Shown in pieces: positions 32,701 through 43,000 of a stretch of 64,000 nt of DNA (the first letter of the stretch is position 1; every line of letters starts with the position of its first letter). The notes beneath the pieces were generated by a model, which saw only the letters and a list, made by a program, of their open reading frames with translations, was not told the origin of the DNA and searched no databases. Origin of the DNA: Symsagittifera roscoffensis (lineage: Eukaryota > Xenacoelomorpha > Acoela > Convolutidae); contig NC_087068.1 in assembly GCF_963678635.1 (NCBI RefSeq), forward strand, positions 5,045,079-5,109,078, read 5' to 3'. A program made the position numbers and the translations under genes.

Positions 32701-35700
32701 GAACAAGGACCATCGAGCCCGAACAAAGATGAGCCAGAAGGAAATGACGGACAGGATGGAAGTCGTCAAACCGAAGAACCCATGCAACAAGATCAAGCTG
32801 GTGGGGAAGACGACAGAGCATCGACAGGAGGAACATCCAGCCTGGATTTCAATATCTTCAGTGATCTTGAAAATAATGCAGATACGTTGGAAACGTTTGA
32901 GCCAGCGGATGAAGGCATCTCGACACTGGAGCCTCCGTCAGCCTTTGAGGAAATGAAACGGAATTTGCCGGAGAGCAGCTCTCCTGGCAATTCAAGAAAT
33001 AACGACCAGAGAATCTTCATGGAATCACCTCGGAGGAGAAGAATAGAGGCCTCAGCCAGAGTACCTTTCTTGGGAACGCTGCCCGAAGAAGAATGGGAAG
33101 TACATCACCGAGACCACGAGAGTAGGACGGGATGCATGCTGGACAGAGTGGCGTTTATGGAAGAAGTCTGGACCGTGGTGCAGAGCTATGGGACCCAGTC
33201 TATTCTAAAAACGGGTCTCAACCAACCCTTGATGAGAGAAGTACTTGACAAGCTTGATGAGTGTGAAGGGAGACTGAGTGAGTTGTTAATCGACTCAGCC
33301 ACTGATGAGAGTGAAGCGAATTCTCCCATCAAGATGACACCGCAGGACCATGAAGGAGAGGTGGTGTATCTGTCAAGAACCAGGAGAGGGACGATGCGAT
33401 CAAAAATGGTGATTGATAAAATCAATGCGATGAAAATGAAATTAGGCAGCAGAGTGATGCCGAGGAGAGTTGGAAAGACGAAGGTGGATTCAGAAATATC
33501 GATGAAAGCTGGTAACTCAGCGAAAACGAAACGAGTTGAGGAGGTCATGGATTTGGGGCAAGGTGATTATCAATTGTCTGGCACAGATAGAATGATAACT
33601 GATATAGCGATGGTGCCACCCATTCTCATGGCGGGGATAAAGTCAACCGGTTATAAATCCAAAAGGAGTGACCGCACTCTGACTGGAGCAACCTTAGAAA
33701 TGGAAATACTCAGCCAATGTAGAGAGAGCAAAATGAAAGACTTCAAGCCATCTCCCATGAATCATGGAAAGGGAAGTGTCGCAGGACAACTAACACCAGT
33801 GGAATACAACCGACTGACAGTGTCGAAGACTGTGTCAATAGATGAACCCACCGGTGGATACATGGAGATGTTGGAATACCGAAACTCGGCTAGAGGGTAT
33901 GTGATGGCCCTGGAAGACGAAAAAGCCATGGAGGGTTATCTGGAAATGATGTTACAAGGCACCACCCTCAAGCAGAAGGCGTACGGGACTTTGGCGTCGT
34001 CTGACATACAGGCGGAAACGATCGAGCAGTTAGTGAGCCTTCCATGGAAAGCAGTAGTGTTGAGGTATTTCGAAGAAGAAATGAGGACTACGCCAAGAAT
34101 ACATGCTCTCGTGGCAGTACCTTACGTAAGAACAGAGTTACAACTCAGGTTCGCCTGGTGCATGATGGGACTGACTCGCGAAGAATATGATTCAGAAGAA
34201 AGGAAGAGATCAAAAGAGGAAAAGGTTTTCCTTATGACGAATCTGAGGGATCTGATAGTCCAGGAGGGAGCAGCAGTAGCGTGTGCGAAGCGGAGAGACG
34301 CTCTCTGTTTCATTCGATTCCTGATAGAGCAGATTTCAGTACCTGCATTAAACACTTGTGTTAAAATGTTGAGGGAAGGCGATGAGCTAGCACTGCTGGA
34401 TATGCAGCAAAGTAAACCGATGAGGGTGAACATGAAAGAACCTGAGGAGTTGGAACCCATGAAAAAGATAGACGAAATCAGGAGATTCTCGAACAAGGAA
34501 CTGAGACTCACTAAAGAATCTACGGGAGCATTGCCGAAATCCAGTGAATACTGTGGACCGATCAAGAAGAAATTGTATGGCTACGTATCCGGGATCATAG
34601 GGATCGCGTACAATCCTTTCCTGAGTGAAGACATACGCGATTGCTTCTTCGATTATGAGCAGGCGGTGTTGCTAAGATTCTGGACGTCCAGAATTGTAAC
34701 GATTAAGAGCATTAACAATCCACAGGCCAAATTGGGACTACTCTTGGAAGAAGAGGTGACTGCACCTTCAGTACCAAAATCCGACAAAAGAGTGGAGTTT
34801 GGTTTGGGATTCTCAGATGAATTACTGAGAACGAGCTTGAGGACAGTGTGGGAATTGATGAGGCCATCATGGTGTCCTAGTCCCAACGCTGACTCAATAT
34901 TACGGGCGACACAAGACGTGCAGAGGGAACTGAATGCAGACTGTAACCTGCGTGACCTCAACATCATGTATAATGTGATGATAACAGCCTCTAAGAGCAA
35001 CGGAGAAGATAAAGTGGAGTTGCCTGGCTGGGGACCAGAAGACTGGGTCAAACCTGGTAGCTGTCTGGCGGAAGTCTGTGGACTGGAGGGTCACGTTTGT
35101 GGAGGTCTGGACTGTGTGAGGACCCTGGAGAAACAACACAAGCAATTGACGGTATTGTTTGGAAATGTAGTGATGAAAGCTAGAACAGAAACGGAACTGA
35201 TATCAGATTGCCATGGAGGAACCGAGGTGAATCTAGTGACTGCACTAGGATTCTACAGCATGTTTGGTTCTTTAGAGTCACTATTGAATCTAGAACAGAA
35301 ACATGAGGTGGTCACAGCCATCAGTGTAGAAGTATTCCCAGGAGTTCTACAGACTGAACAGAAATACATAGGGAAATGGAGGGAAGCAATCGAGACAGAA
35401 ATGAACATCAGACACAGCGAGACTTATTGTAGACCATCAGGAGCACGATATTTGGTGGGTTCAACGTTGGCTCCAATGTGCAAGAGCAGATATCCTGTAC
35501 ATTTCGTAGCTGTGGACGTGAAGAGTACAAGAACGATTGTGGATCAAGCCTTCTCAGTGCCGAAGTGTGTGAGATTGGCGAGAATGTCTGAAAAGTCTTA
35601 CGAGTTACTATGTAAGATGTTCTCAGCAGTTCCAGAGAGGACCAAAGAAGAATTGGAGTCGATACTAGGAAAGAAGTTCATGGGATATGTGAGTGGGAAC

Positions 35701-36615
35701 TTCAGTGACTTTGAGAGACAGAAACAGAGAGGATCAACTGTCACAGATTACAATGCAGTAGATGAGAATGATGAAGTCCACCGAGTGATGATGGAAGTGG
35801 AACCATTGCTGGAAGCTTCGGGAAAACGTAATTGGAGGAGCATCATGTTGACGCATGACGAGTTTCCTTGCCACTGCTTGCTGCAGACCTGGTGGTATCC
35901 CAAGCGTAGTAATCTGATGTTGATCTGGGACTCTGGAGAGCTGCTCTCCATGGGTTTACCAGATTCATCACAGCCCGTAACAATAGTGATAGTGGGAGTT
36001 ATGATGGCGATACGATGGCTGGAAGCTCATGTGAGAGAGAATAGTAGACAGGAGGCACCGACGAGAGAACAGTTGCGGAAATTAGATTGTCTAAAAGATT
36101 TAGACCTTTTTGAGACAATATGCAAAATTCTAAATATTCCGATGGAAGTGAAGAAGATATGGGCAAGAAAACGATTGATGCCATGGTTCAGAGCTAACAT
36201 GACTGCATGGTTGTACGAGTATGCGAAGAAGCATATGTCGAAGCTTGGCAGAGTGTACAGTGAATATCAGCTAGATATTGGGGCAGGAGCTTTCAAGCGA
36301 GCTCTCGTGACTCATCGGAATGCAGTGACCACCGCTGTGAAAATAATTTCCAGGACGAGTGAGCGTAGTGGAAATGAGAAGGCAGAGATGCTGAAAGAAG
36401 ATTTGGAGAGAAACGTGACGTTGTGTCTCCACAATAGCTTCTGCAGGAACAGAGAATCTAACGTGGATCCCCTACCTTGCTGCAAACAGAGGGTAGAAGA
36501 GCAGAAGTGTTGGAGGACGGCTTCCAGCAGCGTCAGGATAGCTAACGACGTGTTACAAGATACGGAGACTGAGAGTGCAGAGTCAGTATCACAGGAGGAA
36601 GAAATGGAGCATTGA
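29758..36615 (+). CDS. Element A ORF3: giant protein of unknown function (about 2285 aa)
   Basis: This is one uninterrupted frame in the -1 phase relative to ORF2. I chose ATG 29758; the frame extends one codon upstream (TTG). Near residues 180-420 a segment looks like a diverged SGNH fold: MVVANSEF in the block I place, IVFAGINDHLHSRG near 229 in the block III place and DDDHREI near 385 in the block V place. The nucleophile position has no clear GDS. The middle (about 970-1110) is acidic and low-complexity. The C-terminal 700 residues have scattered Cys (GLEGHVCGGLDC, LPCCKQRVEEQKC) and one weakly hydrophobic run (VTIVIVGVMMAI near 2080). No signal peptide, polymerase motif or helicase motif was seen. 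A structural or particle protein is possible but only a guess. Element B has the same protein in pieces, so it is a real part of the element. Confidence 0.85.
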   Translation: MWSRSIPSPWHIYKDELMKLDLQRVSFIEDARRMLNGAMLSVSRLYSITGVDWLIAASINFSSTTALRFADLEGLPSNNTMGPVNARPLQDVRLNHDEGNREERPGRFLTTRAPIGQHVKIFRQLTTPPGHVKERVYPKLVNQDGDAQRYGGLTAIKKDETIFAAYDKAEMRKAKIMVVANSEFVYTSKSLFWPDIIMLAAVDLDLLQSVSLAIGVQRQTDMNPITIVFAGINDHLHSRGFLSRLRDPTTAENAVWPAIKDILESMGEMVDATKEGSFIKVALRVVFAVSPGYAHLPDGLKFVYAIVALLLEGKYDVIISAPNRLIEMENLRPLKSELPAVWSDISNAMRGFKDHALHMLVLDEVLGLELSNFSRQLKLKPGIDDDHREITAMSNDLWFRAMEVASEDNRRKNLLETRAHLEAMVLRTKPEANQWLHLNPRVAALGADAFQQGPVMITKIHAYLLKKVNLAENAGEKTAEFVNRMCQITLETFWTQEVKGQEGFERTDSMLEGLGAGWTASFLAKIYPKVSHYLIKEFLQAVVRVSIVELIALFVTFGAESFVKGPAILLTDGIQNLRLDGLLTLIAITHGNLGGLMKLARCPEEMKERVRNLDMKKSTDSWKKIRDLRHTLIQYLLQQNRFGTGEDETIEREEDVRRHVGGMPLLTDLSLAMRTDPLALIRGVTEFVTVIYGPAVTFAFPDAKVEAYRRSVLHLNLISAVDGSTLNWCEQNTLRELMSEDLLFAKISEPEMTVINFDDHFRDRMGEVERGHIEVFPKLWNLRPYDKTNGEITRVPRLTAAYHKVREETKDWCDYKKLPEAIPEFPLIRRMLLGAVSVVQTPRLRAFETNERRVGNFVGTMDPYFVGRNAAVLQYTRFAYTDQATRRRISNAATPKPGRFDEEWKGLGLAPMRMRGRTELPEASLILTSVKQEMKVGGILQTRTFLAPFGCEEIKVVHGEEPDKSAGTLLIPRFQEEADNDEQGPSSPNKDEPEGNDGQDGSRQTEEPMQQDQAGGEDDRASTGGTSSLDFNIFSDLENNADTLETFEPADEGISTLEPPSAFEEMKRNLPESSSPGNSRNNDQRIFMESPRRRRIEASARVPFLGTLPEEEWEVHHRDHESRTGCMLDRVAFMEEVWTVVQSYGTQSILKTGLNQPLMREVLDKLDECEGRLSELLIDSATDESEANSPIKMTPQDHEGEVVYLSRTRRGTMRSKMVIDKINAMKMKLGSRVMPRRVGKTKVDSEISMKAGNSAKTKRVEEVMDLGQGDYQLSGTDRMITDIAMVPPILMAGIKSTGYKSKRSDRTLTGATLEMEILSQCRESKMKDFKPSPMNHGKGSVAGQLTPVEYNRLTVSKTVSIDEPTGGYMEMLEYRNSARGYVMALEDEKAMEGYLEMMLQGTTLKQKAYGTLASSDIQAETIEQLVSLPWKAVVLRYFEEEMRTTPRIHALVAVPYVRTELQLRFAWCMMGLTREEYDSEERKRSKEEKVFLMTNLRDLIVQEGAAVACAKRRDALCFIRFLIEQISVPALNTCVKMLREGDELALLDMQQSKPMRVNMKEPEELEPMKKIDEIRRFSNKELRLTKESTGALPKSSEYCGPIKKKLYGYVSGIIGIAYNPFLSEDIRDCFFDYEQAVLLRFWTSRIVTIKSINNPQAKLGLLLEEEVTAPSVPKSDKRVEFGLGFSDELLRTSLRTVWELMRPSWCPSPNADSILRATQDVQRELNADCNLRDLNIMYNVMITASKSNGEDKVELPGWGPEDWVKPGSCLAEVCGLEGHVCGGLDCVRTLEKQHKQLTVLFGNVVMKARTETELISDCHGGTEVNLVTALGFYSMFGSLESLLNLEQKHEVVTAISVEVFPGVLQTEQKYIGKWREAIETEMNIRHSETYCRPSGARYLVGSTLAPMCKSRYPVHFVAVDVKSTRTIVDQAFSVPKCVRLARMSEKSYELLCKMFSAVPERTKEELESILGKKFMGYVSGNFSDFERQKQRGSTVTDYNAVDENDEVHRVMMEVEPLLEASGKRNWRSIMLTHDEFPCHCLLQTWWYPKRSNLMLIWDSGELLSMGLPDSSQPVTIVIVGVMMAIRWLEAHVRENSRQEAPTREQLRKLDCLKDLDLFETICKILNIPMEVKKIWARKRLMPWFRANMTAWLYEYAKKHMSKLGRVYSEYQLDIGAGAFKRALVTHRNAVTTAVKIISRTSERSGNEKAEMLKEDLERNVTLCLHNSFCRNRESNVDPLPCCKQRVEEQKCWRTASSSVRIANDVLQDTETESAESVSQEEEMEH

Positions 36616-37435
36616 TGAATGACCGAAAGACAAGATGAAAAAAGAGATGAAATTAGAAGAAATTAGAAGTTTTAGAACTTCTAAACGACGAAAAAAGAAG
36701 AAAACAAAGGAGTGATGAGGAAAAGTTAAAACTCAGAATTGTTTAGGTGTGTGAAAAACTCAAGTGAGAAACCAAGCAACCAAGTTGTAATTGAAAACTG
36801 AAACATTTAGTTGAGTTTTGAAATTGTTGCATTTATAAATTTGCATTTTGATTTTAGTTGAAGTGGCTTTAGAGACACTCACTTACTATTTATTTAGAAA
36901 GGCTTAAGTGAAGGAGTATATTTAAATATTCCAGCCTGCATGACTGTTTTTAACCAGCTAGGAGAACTGATCACTTTGTGGTGACATGGAAGGCTTGAGT
37001 AAACTCTCGAAGAGGGAGATTGTTTCATTGTTCTTTCTAACCACAGAGTTTCTTAGTTTTAGTATTCAGGACAATAACAAGCAAGATTTCCGAAGGGAAG
37101 AAGCATAGTAGGATAATTTTAGCTTGTTGGTTGGCAGGATTGTCCTGCAAGCCAACACCTTTTAAATCTAAGAGAAAACGTTTTAATCGGGACATTGACA
37201 CTGGAAGTCGGAAAATATGTTTTTATCTTGGGTCATAGCCTCAATGTGCAGATTAATGAAAGAATTTGAAGGCTATAGTGATGTAGTATGATGCCATTTA
37301 TATTCTGCAGTGAGTCGATGTGACGTGGATAAAAGTAATTTCGTGCATTTTGTAAATTCTGTTCGATGACACTGTTTCTATTTTACGAGCATTGCGTGAT
37401 TCAATGAGGACATTGACCGGACTGTCCGGGGAGTA
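36616..37435 (+). other. Element A 3' noncoding region
   Basis: 820 bp between ORF3 and the 3' LTR with no ORF of note. It opens A/G-rich and ends in the polypurine tract. The counterpart in element B is 39212-40031. A short near-palindrome (CCGGACTGTCCGG, 37418-37430) overlaps the tract. Confidence 0.7.
37423..37435 (+). promoter_or_regulatory. Polypurine tract of element A
   Basis: TGTCCGGGGAGTA abuts the TGTGAC start of the 3' LTR. The core repeats four times upstream in the element. Element B has the same at 39212-39224. Confidence 0.75.
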
Positions 37436-38376
37436 TGTGACATTCGACCAGAATGGCCAAAATGCAATCTCTGCAGAATTCGAATTTTTAGCAGCGAGCC
37501 TTCCGGATTGGTGGTTATTAAGAACTAAGAACGTTATTGGAACGATTGGCCAGACGGTGAGGGCTGGAATATTCTGGTATTTTTAAATTTCAAAAATTCG
37601 AATTATGGCGTCATATTTCTGAGAAACGTCAGAAATGGCCATTTTGGCTAAAACAAGAAAGAAAAACACAACAACATTAGCTGCGCTAACAACAACATTA
37701 GTTGCGCGGACGAGAAGTGCGAAAATCGTGAGAAAAAACAATAGCCGATTGCAGAAATTGCAGAGAACACTCCGAGTTGCAACTATTGTGCCGCTACAAT
37801 AGTTGCAGGGCCGTTGCAGACAACGGTGAAGGGTGGAGGACAGCCTTCCAGATTAAGAAGAAGTCAAGATTAGCGAGCTTGATTCAGTGGATTCAAGAAT
37901 CCGGAGGGGTTTCGGGACTGAAACTTTTAGCCTGTTATATAAACTTTTAGCTTCCTGTCATGTCCTGACTTGCATTTAATTAACATCTAGATTCATTTTG
38001 ATAAGGATGAGAAGCTAGGAGTTGGGGGAAAGGGTTGATCCATCTTCGATGAAGATGATGATTTTTATCTACTGAACAAAAACAATAGTAATATAATAAG
38101 TAGTAGCCCTGTTTTTAGGAGTGACCTCGTGGTCTGGGGATACTGAGACCCCAGCCATGTGCTCACTATTTCTGCATGTAATCTAGTTAATTTGAGTGTT
38201 TTGACCGAAGCCGAAAGCAGTAACGTTTTTTCGACCCGATGTTAGAAAGACCACCAGAAAGTACTGGCTTGGTAGAGACGGTGAAAAGCATGCAAAGCTC
38301 TGTTTAGACGTTAGCCAGTCGTCTTAAGACTTAGTTTTGTTTTCGGTCGATATGTATCTTCCGGGCGAATGTTACA
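37436..38376 (+). repeat. Element A 3' LTR
   Basis: 941 bp, same ends as the 5' LTR (TGTGACATTCGACC ... GGGCGAATGTTACA), about 15 differences by eye. TATA-like TATATAAA at 37936. It is followed at once by element B's interrupted LTR. Confidence 0.95.
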
Positions 38377-39211
38377 GTTCAGTAGATAAAAATCATCATC
38401 TCCATCGAAGATGGATCAACCCTTTCCCCCAACTCCTAGCTTCTCATCCTTATCAAAATGAATCCAGTTCTTAATTAAATTCAAATCAAAACATGACAAG
38501 AAGCTAAAAGTTTATATAAAAGTTTTTGTTTTTGTTTTTGTTCAGTACAATGTTTTTGTTTTTGTTTTTGTTCAGTTTTATTGTTTTTTGTTCAGTAGAT
38601 AAAAATCATCATCTCCATCGAAGATGGATCAACCCTTTCCCCCAACTCCTAGCTTCTCATCCTTATCAAAAGGAATCCAATTGTTAATTAAATTCAAATC
38701 AGGACATGACAAGAAGCTAAAAGTTTATATAAAAGGCTAAAAGTTTCTGTCCCGAATTCCTTCCGGATTCTTGAATCCACTGAATCAAGCTCGCTAATCT
38801 TGACTTCTTGTTAATCCGGAAGGCTGTCCTCCACCCTTCACTGTTGTCTGCAACGGCTTTGCAACTATTGTAGCGACACAATAGTTGCAACTCGGAGTGT
38901 TCACTGCTATTCCTGCAATCTGCTATTGTTTTTTCTAACAATTTTCGTCCTTATCGTCCGCGCAACTAATGTTGTTGTGTTGTTTTCTAGCTTTTCTGCC
39001 AAAATGGCCGTTTCTGACGTTTCTCAGAAATGTTACGTAATCACTTCGAAAAATTAAAAATTAGCAATTTCCGAATCCTTTAACCTTCACGTTTTGTTCA
39101 ATCGTTCAAATAACGTTCTTAATTCTTAATAATCACCTATCCGGAAGGCTCGCTGTTAAAAATTCGAATTCTGCAGAGATTGCATTTTTCACATTCTGGT
39201 CGAATGTCACA
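38377..39211 (-). repeat. Element B 3' LTR, main part, with internal duplication
   Basis: On the minus strand it starts TGTGACATTCGACC at 39211. A segment beginning GTTCAGTAGATAAAAATC occurs at 38377 and again at 38590, separated by a (GTTTTT)n tract at about 38522-38590. The first 73 bp (38377-38449) are identical to 13710-13782, the sequence left of element A. Confidence 0.85.
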
Positions 39212-40031
39212 TACTCCCCGGACAGTCCGGTCAATGTCCTCATTGAATCACGCAATGTTCGTAAAATGGTTACAGTGTCATCGAACAGAATTTACAAAAT
39301 GCACGAAATCACTTTTATCCACGTCACATCGACTCACTGCAGAATATAAATGGCATCATACTACATCACTATAGCCTTCAAACTCTTTCATTAATCTGCA
39401 CACTGAGGATATGACCTAAGATAAAACATATTTTCTGACTTCCAATGTCAATGTCCCGATTAAAACTTTTTCTCTTAGATTTAAAAGGTGTTGGCTTGCA
39501 GGACAGTCCTGCCAACCAACAAGCTAAAATTATCCTACTATGCTTTTCCCTTCGGAAATCTCGCTTGTTATTGTCCTGAATATTAAAACTAAGAAACTCT
39601 GTGGTTAGCAAGAACAATGAAACAATCTCCCTCTTTGAGAGATTACTCAAGCCTCCCATGTCACCACAAAGTGATCAGTTCTCCTAGCTGATTAAAAACA
39701 GTCATGCAGGCTGGAATATTTAAATATACTCCTTCACTTAAGCCTTTCTAAAATAAATAGTAAGTGAGTGTCTCTAAAGCCACTTCAACTAAAATCAAAA
39801 TGCAAATTTATAAATGCAACAATTTCAAAACTCAACTAAATGTTTCAGTTTTCAATTACAACTTGGTTGCTTGGTTTCTCACTTGAGTTTTTCACACACA
39901 TAAAACAATGCTGAGTTTTTTATTTTCTTCATCACTCCTTTGTTTTCTTCTTTTTTCGTCGTTTAGAAGTTCTAAAACTTCTAAATTTTTCTAATTTCAT
40001 CTCTTTTTGCATCTTGTTTTTCGGTCATTCG
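39212..40031 (-). other. Element B 3' noncoding region and polypurine tract
   Basis: Counterpart of 36616-37435. The tract is the complement of CTCCCCGGACA at 39214-39224 next to the LTR. No gene. Confidence 0.75.
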
Positions 40032-43000
40032 TCAATGCTCCATTTCTTCCTCCTGTGATACTGACTCTGCACTCTCAGTTTCTGTATCTTGTAACACGTC
40101 GTTAGCTATCCTGACGCTGCTGGAAGCCGTCCTCCAACACTTCTGCTCTTCTACCCTCTGTTTGCAGCAAGGTAGGGGATCCACGTTAGATTTTCTGTTC
40201 CTGCAGAATCTGTTGTGGAGACACAACGTCACGTTTCTCTCCAAATCTTCTTTCAGCATCTCTGCCTTCTCCTTTCCACTACGATCACTCGTCCTGGAAA
40301 TTCTTTTCACAGCGGTGGTCACTGCATTCCGATGAGTCACGAGAGCTCGCTTAAAAGCTCCTGCTCCAATGTCCAGCTGATATTCACTGTACACTCTGCC
40401 ATGCTTCGACATATGCTTTTTCGCATACTCGTACAACCATGCAGTCATATTAGCTCTGAACCATGGCATCAATCGTTTTCTTGCCCATATCTTCTTCACT
40501 TCCATCGGAATATTTAGAACTTTGCACATTGTCTCAAAAAGATCTAAATCTTTTAGACAATCTAACTTCCGCAACTGTTCTCTCGTCGGTGCCTCCTGTC
40601 TGTTATTTTCTCTCACATGAGCTTCCAGCCATCCTATTGCCATCATAACTCCCACTATCACTATTGTTATGGGCTGTGATGAATCTGGTAAACCCATGGA
40701 GAGCAGGTCTCCAGAGTCCCAGATCAACATCAGATTACTACGCTTGGGATACCACCAGGTCTGCAGCAAGCAGTGGCAAGAAAACTCGTCATGCGTCAAC
40801 ATGATGCTCCTCCAATTACGTTTTCCCGAAGCTTCCAGCAATGGTTCCACTTCCATCATCACTCGGTGGACTTCATCATTCTCATCTACTGCATTGTAAT
40901 CTGTGACAGTTGATCCTCTCTGTTTCTGTCTCTCGAAGTCACTGAAGTTCCCGCTCACATATCCCATGAACTTCTTTCCTAATATTGACTCCAATTCTTC
41001 TTTGGTTCTCTCTGGAACTGCTGAGAACATCTTACATAGTAACTCGTAAGACTTCTCGGACATTCTCGCCAGTCTCACACACTTCGGCACTGAGAAGGCT
41101 TGATCCACAATCGTTCTTGTACTCTTCACGTCCACAGCTACGAAATGTACAGGGTATCTGCTCTTGCACATTGGAGCCAAAGTTGAACCCACCAAATATC
41201 GTGCTCCTGATGGTCTATAAAAAGTCTCGCTGTGTCTGATGTTCATTTCCGTCTCGATTGCTTCCCTCCATTTTCCTATGTATTTCTGCTCAGTCTGCAG
41301 AACTCCTGGGAATTTTTCTACGCAGATGGCTGTGACCTTCTCATGTTTCTGTTCGAGATTCAATAGTGACTCTAATGAACCAAACATGCTGTAGAACCTA
41401 GTGCAGTCACTAGATTCACATCGGTTCCTCCATGGCAATCTGCTACCAGTTCCGTTTCTGTTCTTGCTTTCATCACTACGTTTCCAAACAATACCGTCAA
41501 ATGCTTGTGTTGTTTCTCCAGGGTCTTCACAGAGTCCAGACCTCCACAAACGTGACCCTCCAGTCCACAGACTTCCGCCAGACAGCTACCAGGTTTGACC
41601 CAGTCTTCTGGTCCCCAGCCAGGCAACTCCACTTTATCTTCTCCGTTGCTCTTAGAGGCCGTTATCATCACATTATATATGATGTTGAGGTCACGCAGGT
41701 TACAGTCTGCATTCCGTTCCCTCTGTACGTCTTGTGTCGCCCGTAATATTGAGTCAGCGTTGGGACTAGGACACCATGATGGCCTCATCAATTCCCACAC
41801 TGCCATCAAGCTCGTTCTCAGTAATTCATCTGAGAATCCCAACCCAAACTCCACTCTTTTGTCGGATTTTGGTACTGAAGGTGCAGTCACCTCTTCTTCC
41901 AAGACCAGTCCCAATTTGGCCTGTGTATTGTTAACGCTCTTAATCGTTACATTTCTGGACGTCCAGAATCTTAGCAACACCGCCTGCTCATAATCGAAGA
42001 AGCAATCGCGTATGTCTTCACTCAGGAAAGGATTGTACGCGATCCCTATGATCCCGGATACATAGCCATACGATTTCTTCTTGATAGGTCCACAGTATTC
42101 ACTGGATTTCGGCAATGCTCCCATAGATTCTTTAGTGAGTCTCAGCTCCTTGTTTGAGAATCTCCTGATTTCGTCTATCTTTTTCATGGGTTCCAATTCC
42201 TCAGGTTCTTTCATGTTCACCCACATCGGTTTACTTTGCTGCATATCCAGAAGTGCTAGCAAGAATAAGGCTTTCGTTCGCTCATTGCCTTCCCTCAACA
42301 TTTTAACTCAAGTGTTTAATGCAGGTACTGAAATCTGCTCTATCAGGAATCGAATGAAACAGAGAGCGTCTCTCCGCTTCGCACACGCTACTGCTGCTCC
42401 CTCCTGGACTATCAGATCCCTCAGATTCGTCATAAGGAAAACCTTCTCTTCTTTCGACCTCTTTCTTTCTTCTGAATCATACTCTTCGCGAGTCAGTCCC
42501 ATCATGCACCAGGCGAACCTGAGCTGTAACTCTGTTCTTACGTAAGGTACTGCCACGAGAGCATGTATTTTTGGCGTAGTCCTCATTTCTTCTTCGAAAT
42601 ACCTTAATACTACTGCTTTCCATGGAAGGCTCACTAACTGCTCGATCGTTTCCGACTGCATCTCGGATGACGCTAAAGTTCCATACGCCTTCTGCTTGAG
42701 GGTGGTGCCTTGCAACATCGTTTCCAGATAACCCTCCATGGCTTTTTCGTCTTCCAGGGCCATTACATACCCTCTAGCCGAGTTTCGGTATTCCAACATC
42801 TCCATGTATCCACCGGTGGGTTCATATATCGACACAGTCTCCGACACTGTTAATCGGTTGTATTCCACTGGTGTTAGTTGTCCCGCGACACTTCCCTTTC
42901 CATGATTCATGGGAGATGGCTTGAAGTCTTTCATTTTGCTCTCTCCACATTGGCTGAGTATTTCCATTTCTAAGGTTGCTCCAGTCAGAGTGCGGTCACT

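Larger units (their letters stand above)
13783..38376 (+). mobile_element. Element A: giant Ty3/gypsy LTR retrotransposon, complete, 24.6 kb
   Basis: It is bounded by two 941-bp LTRs and carries a primer binding site, a 3-kb leader, a Gag-Pol-type frame, two further long ORFs and a polypurine tract, all on one strand. The order protease, reverse transcriptase, RNase H, integrase is that of Ty3/gypsy. Eye comparison of the LTRs finds about 15 differences, so the insertion is fairly recent. The size is far above the usual 5-10 kb, because of the long leader and the roughly 9 kb of ORF2 and ORF3. Confidence 0.92.

Noticed and set aside
29758-36615. ORF3 as a retroviral envelope gene
   Set aside because: Position downstream of Pol fits, but I see no signal peptide, no clear membrane anchor and no cleavage site or fusion-peptide-like pattern; the size is also far too large.
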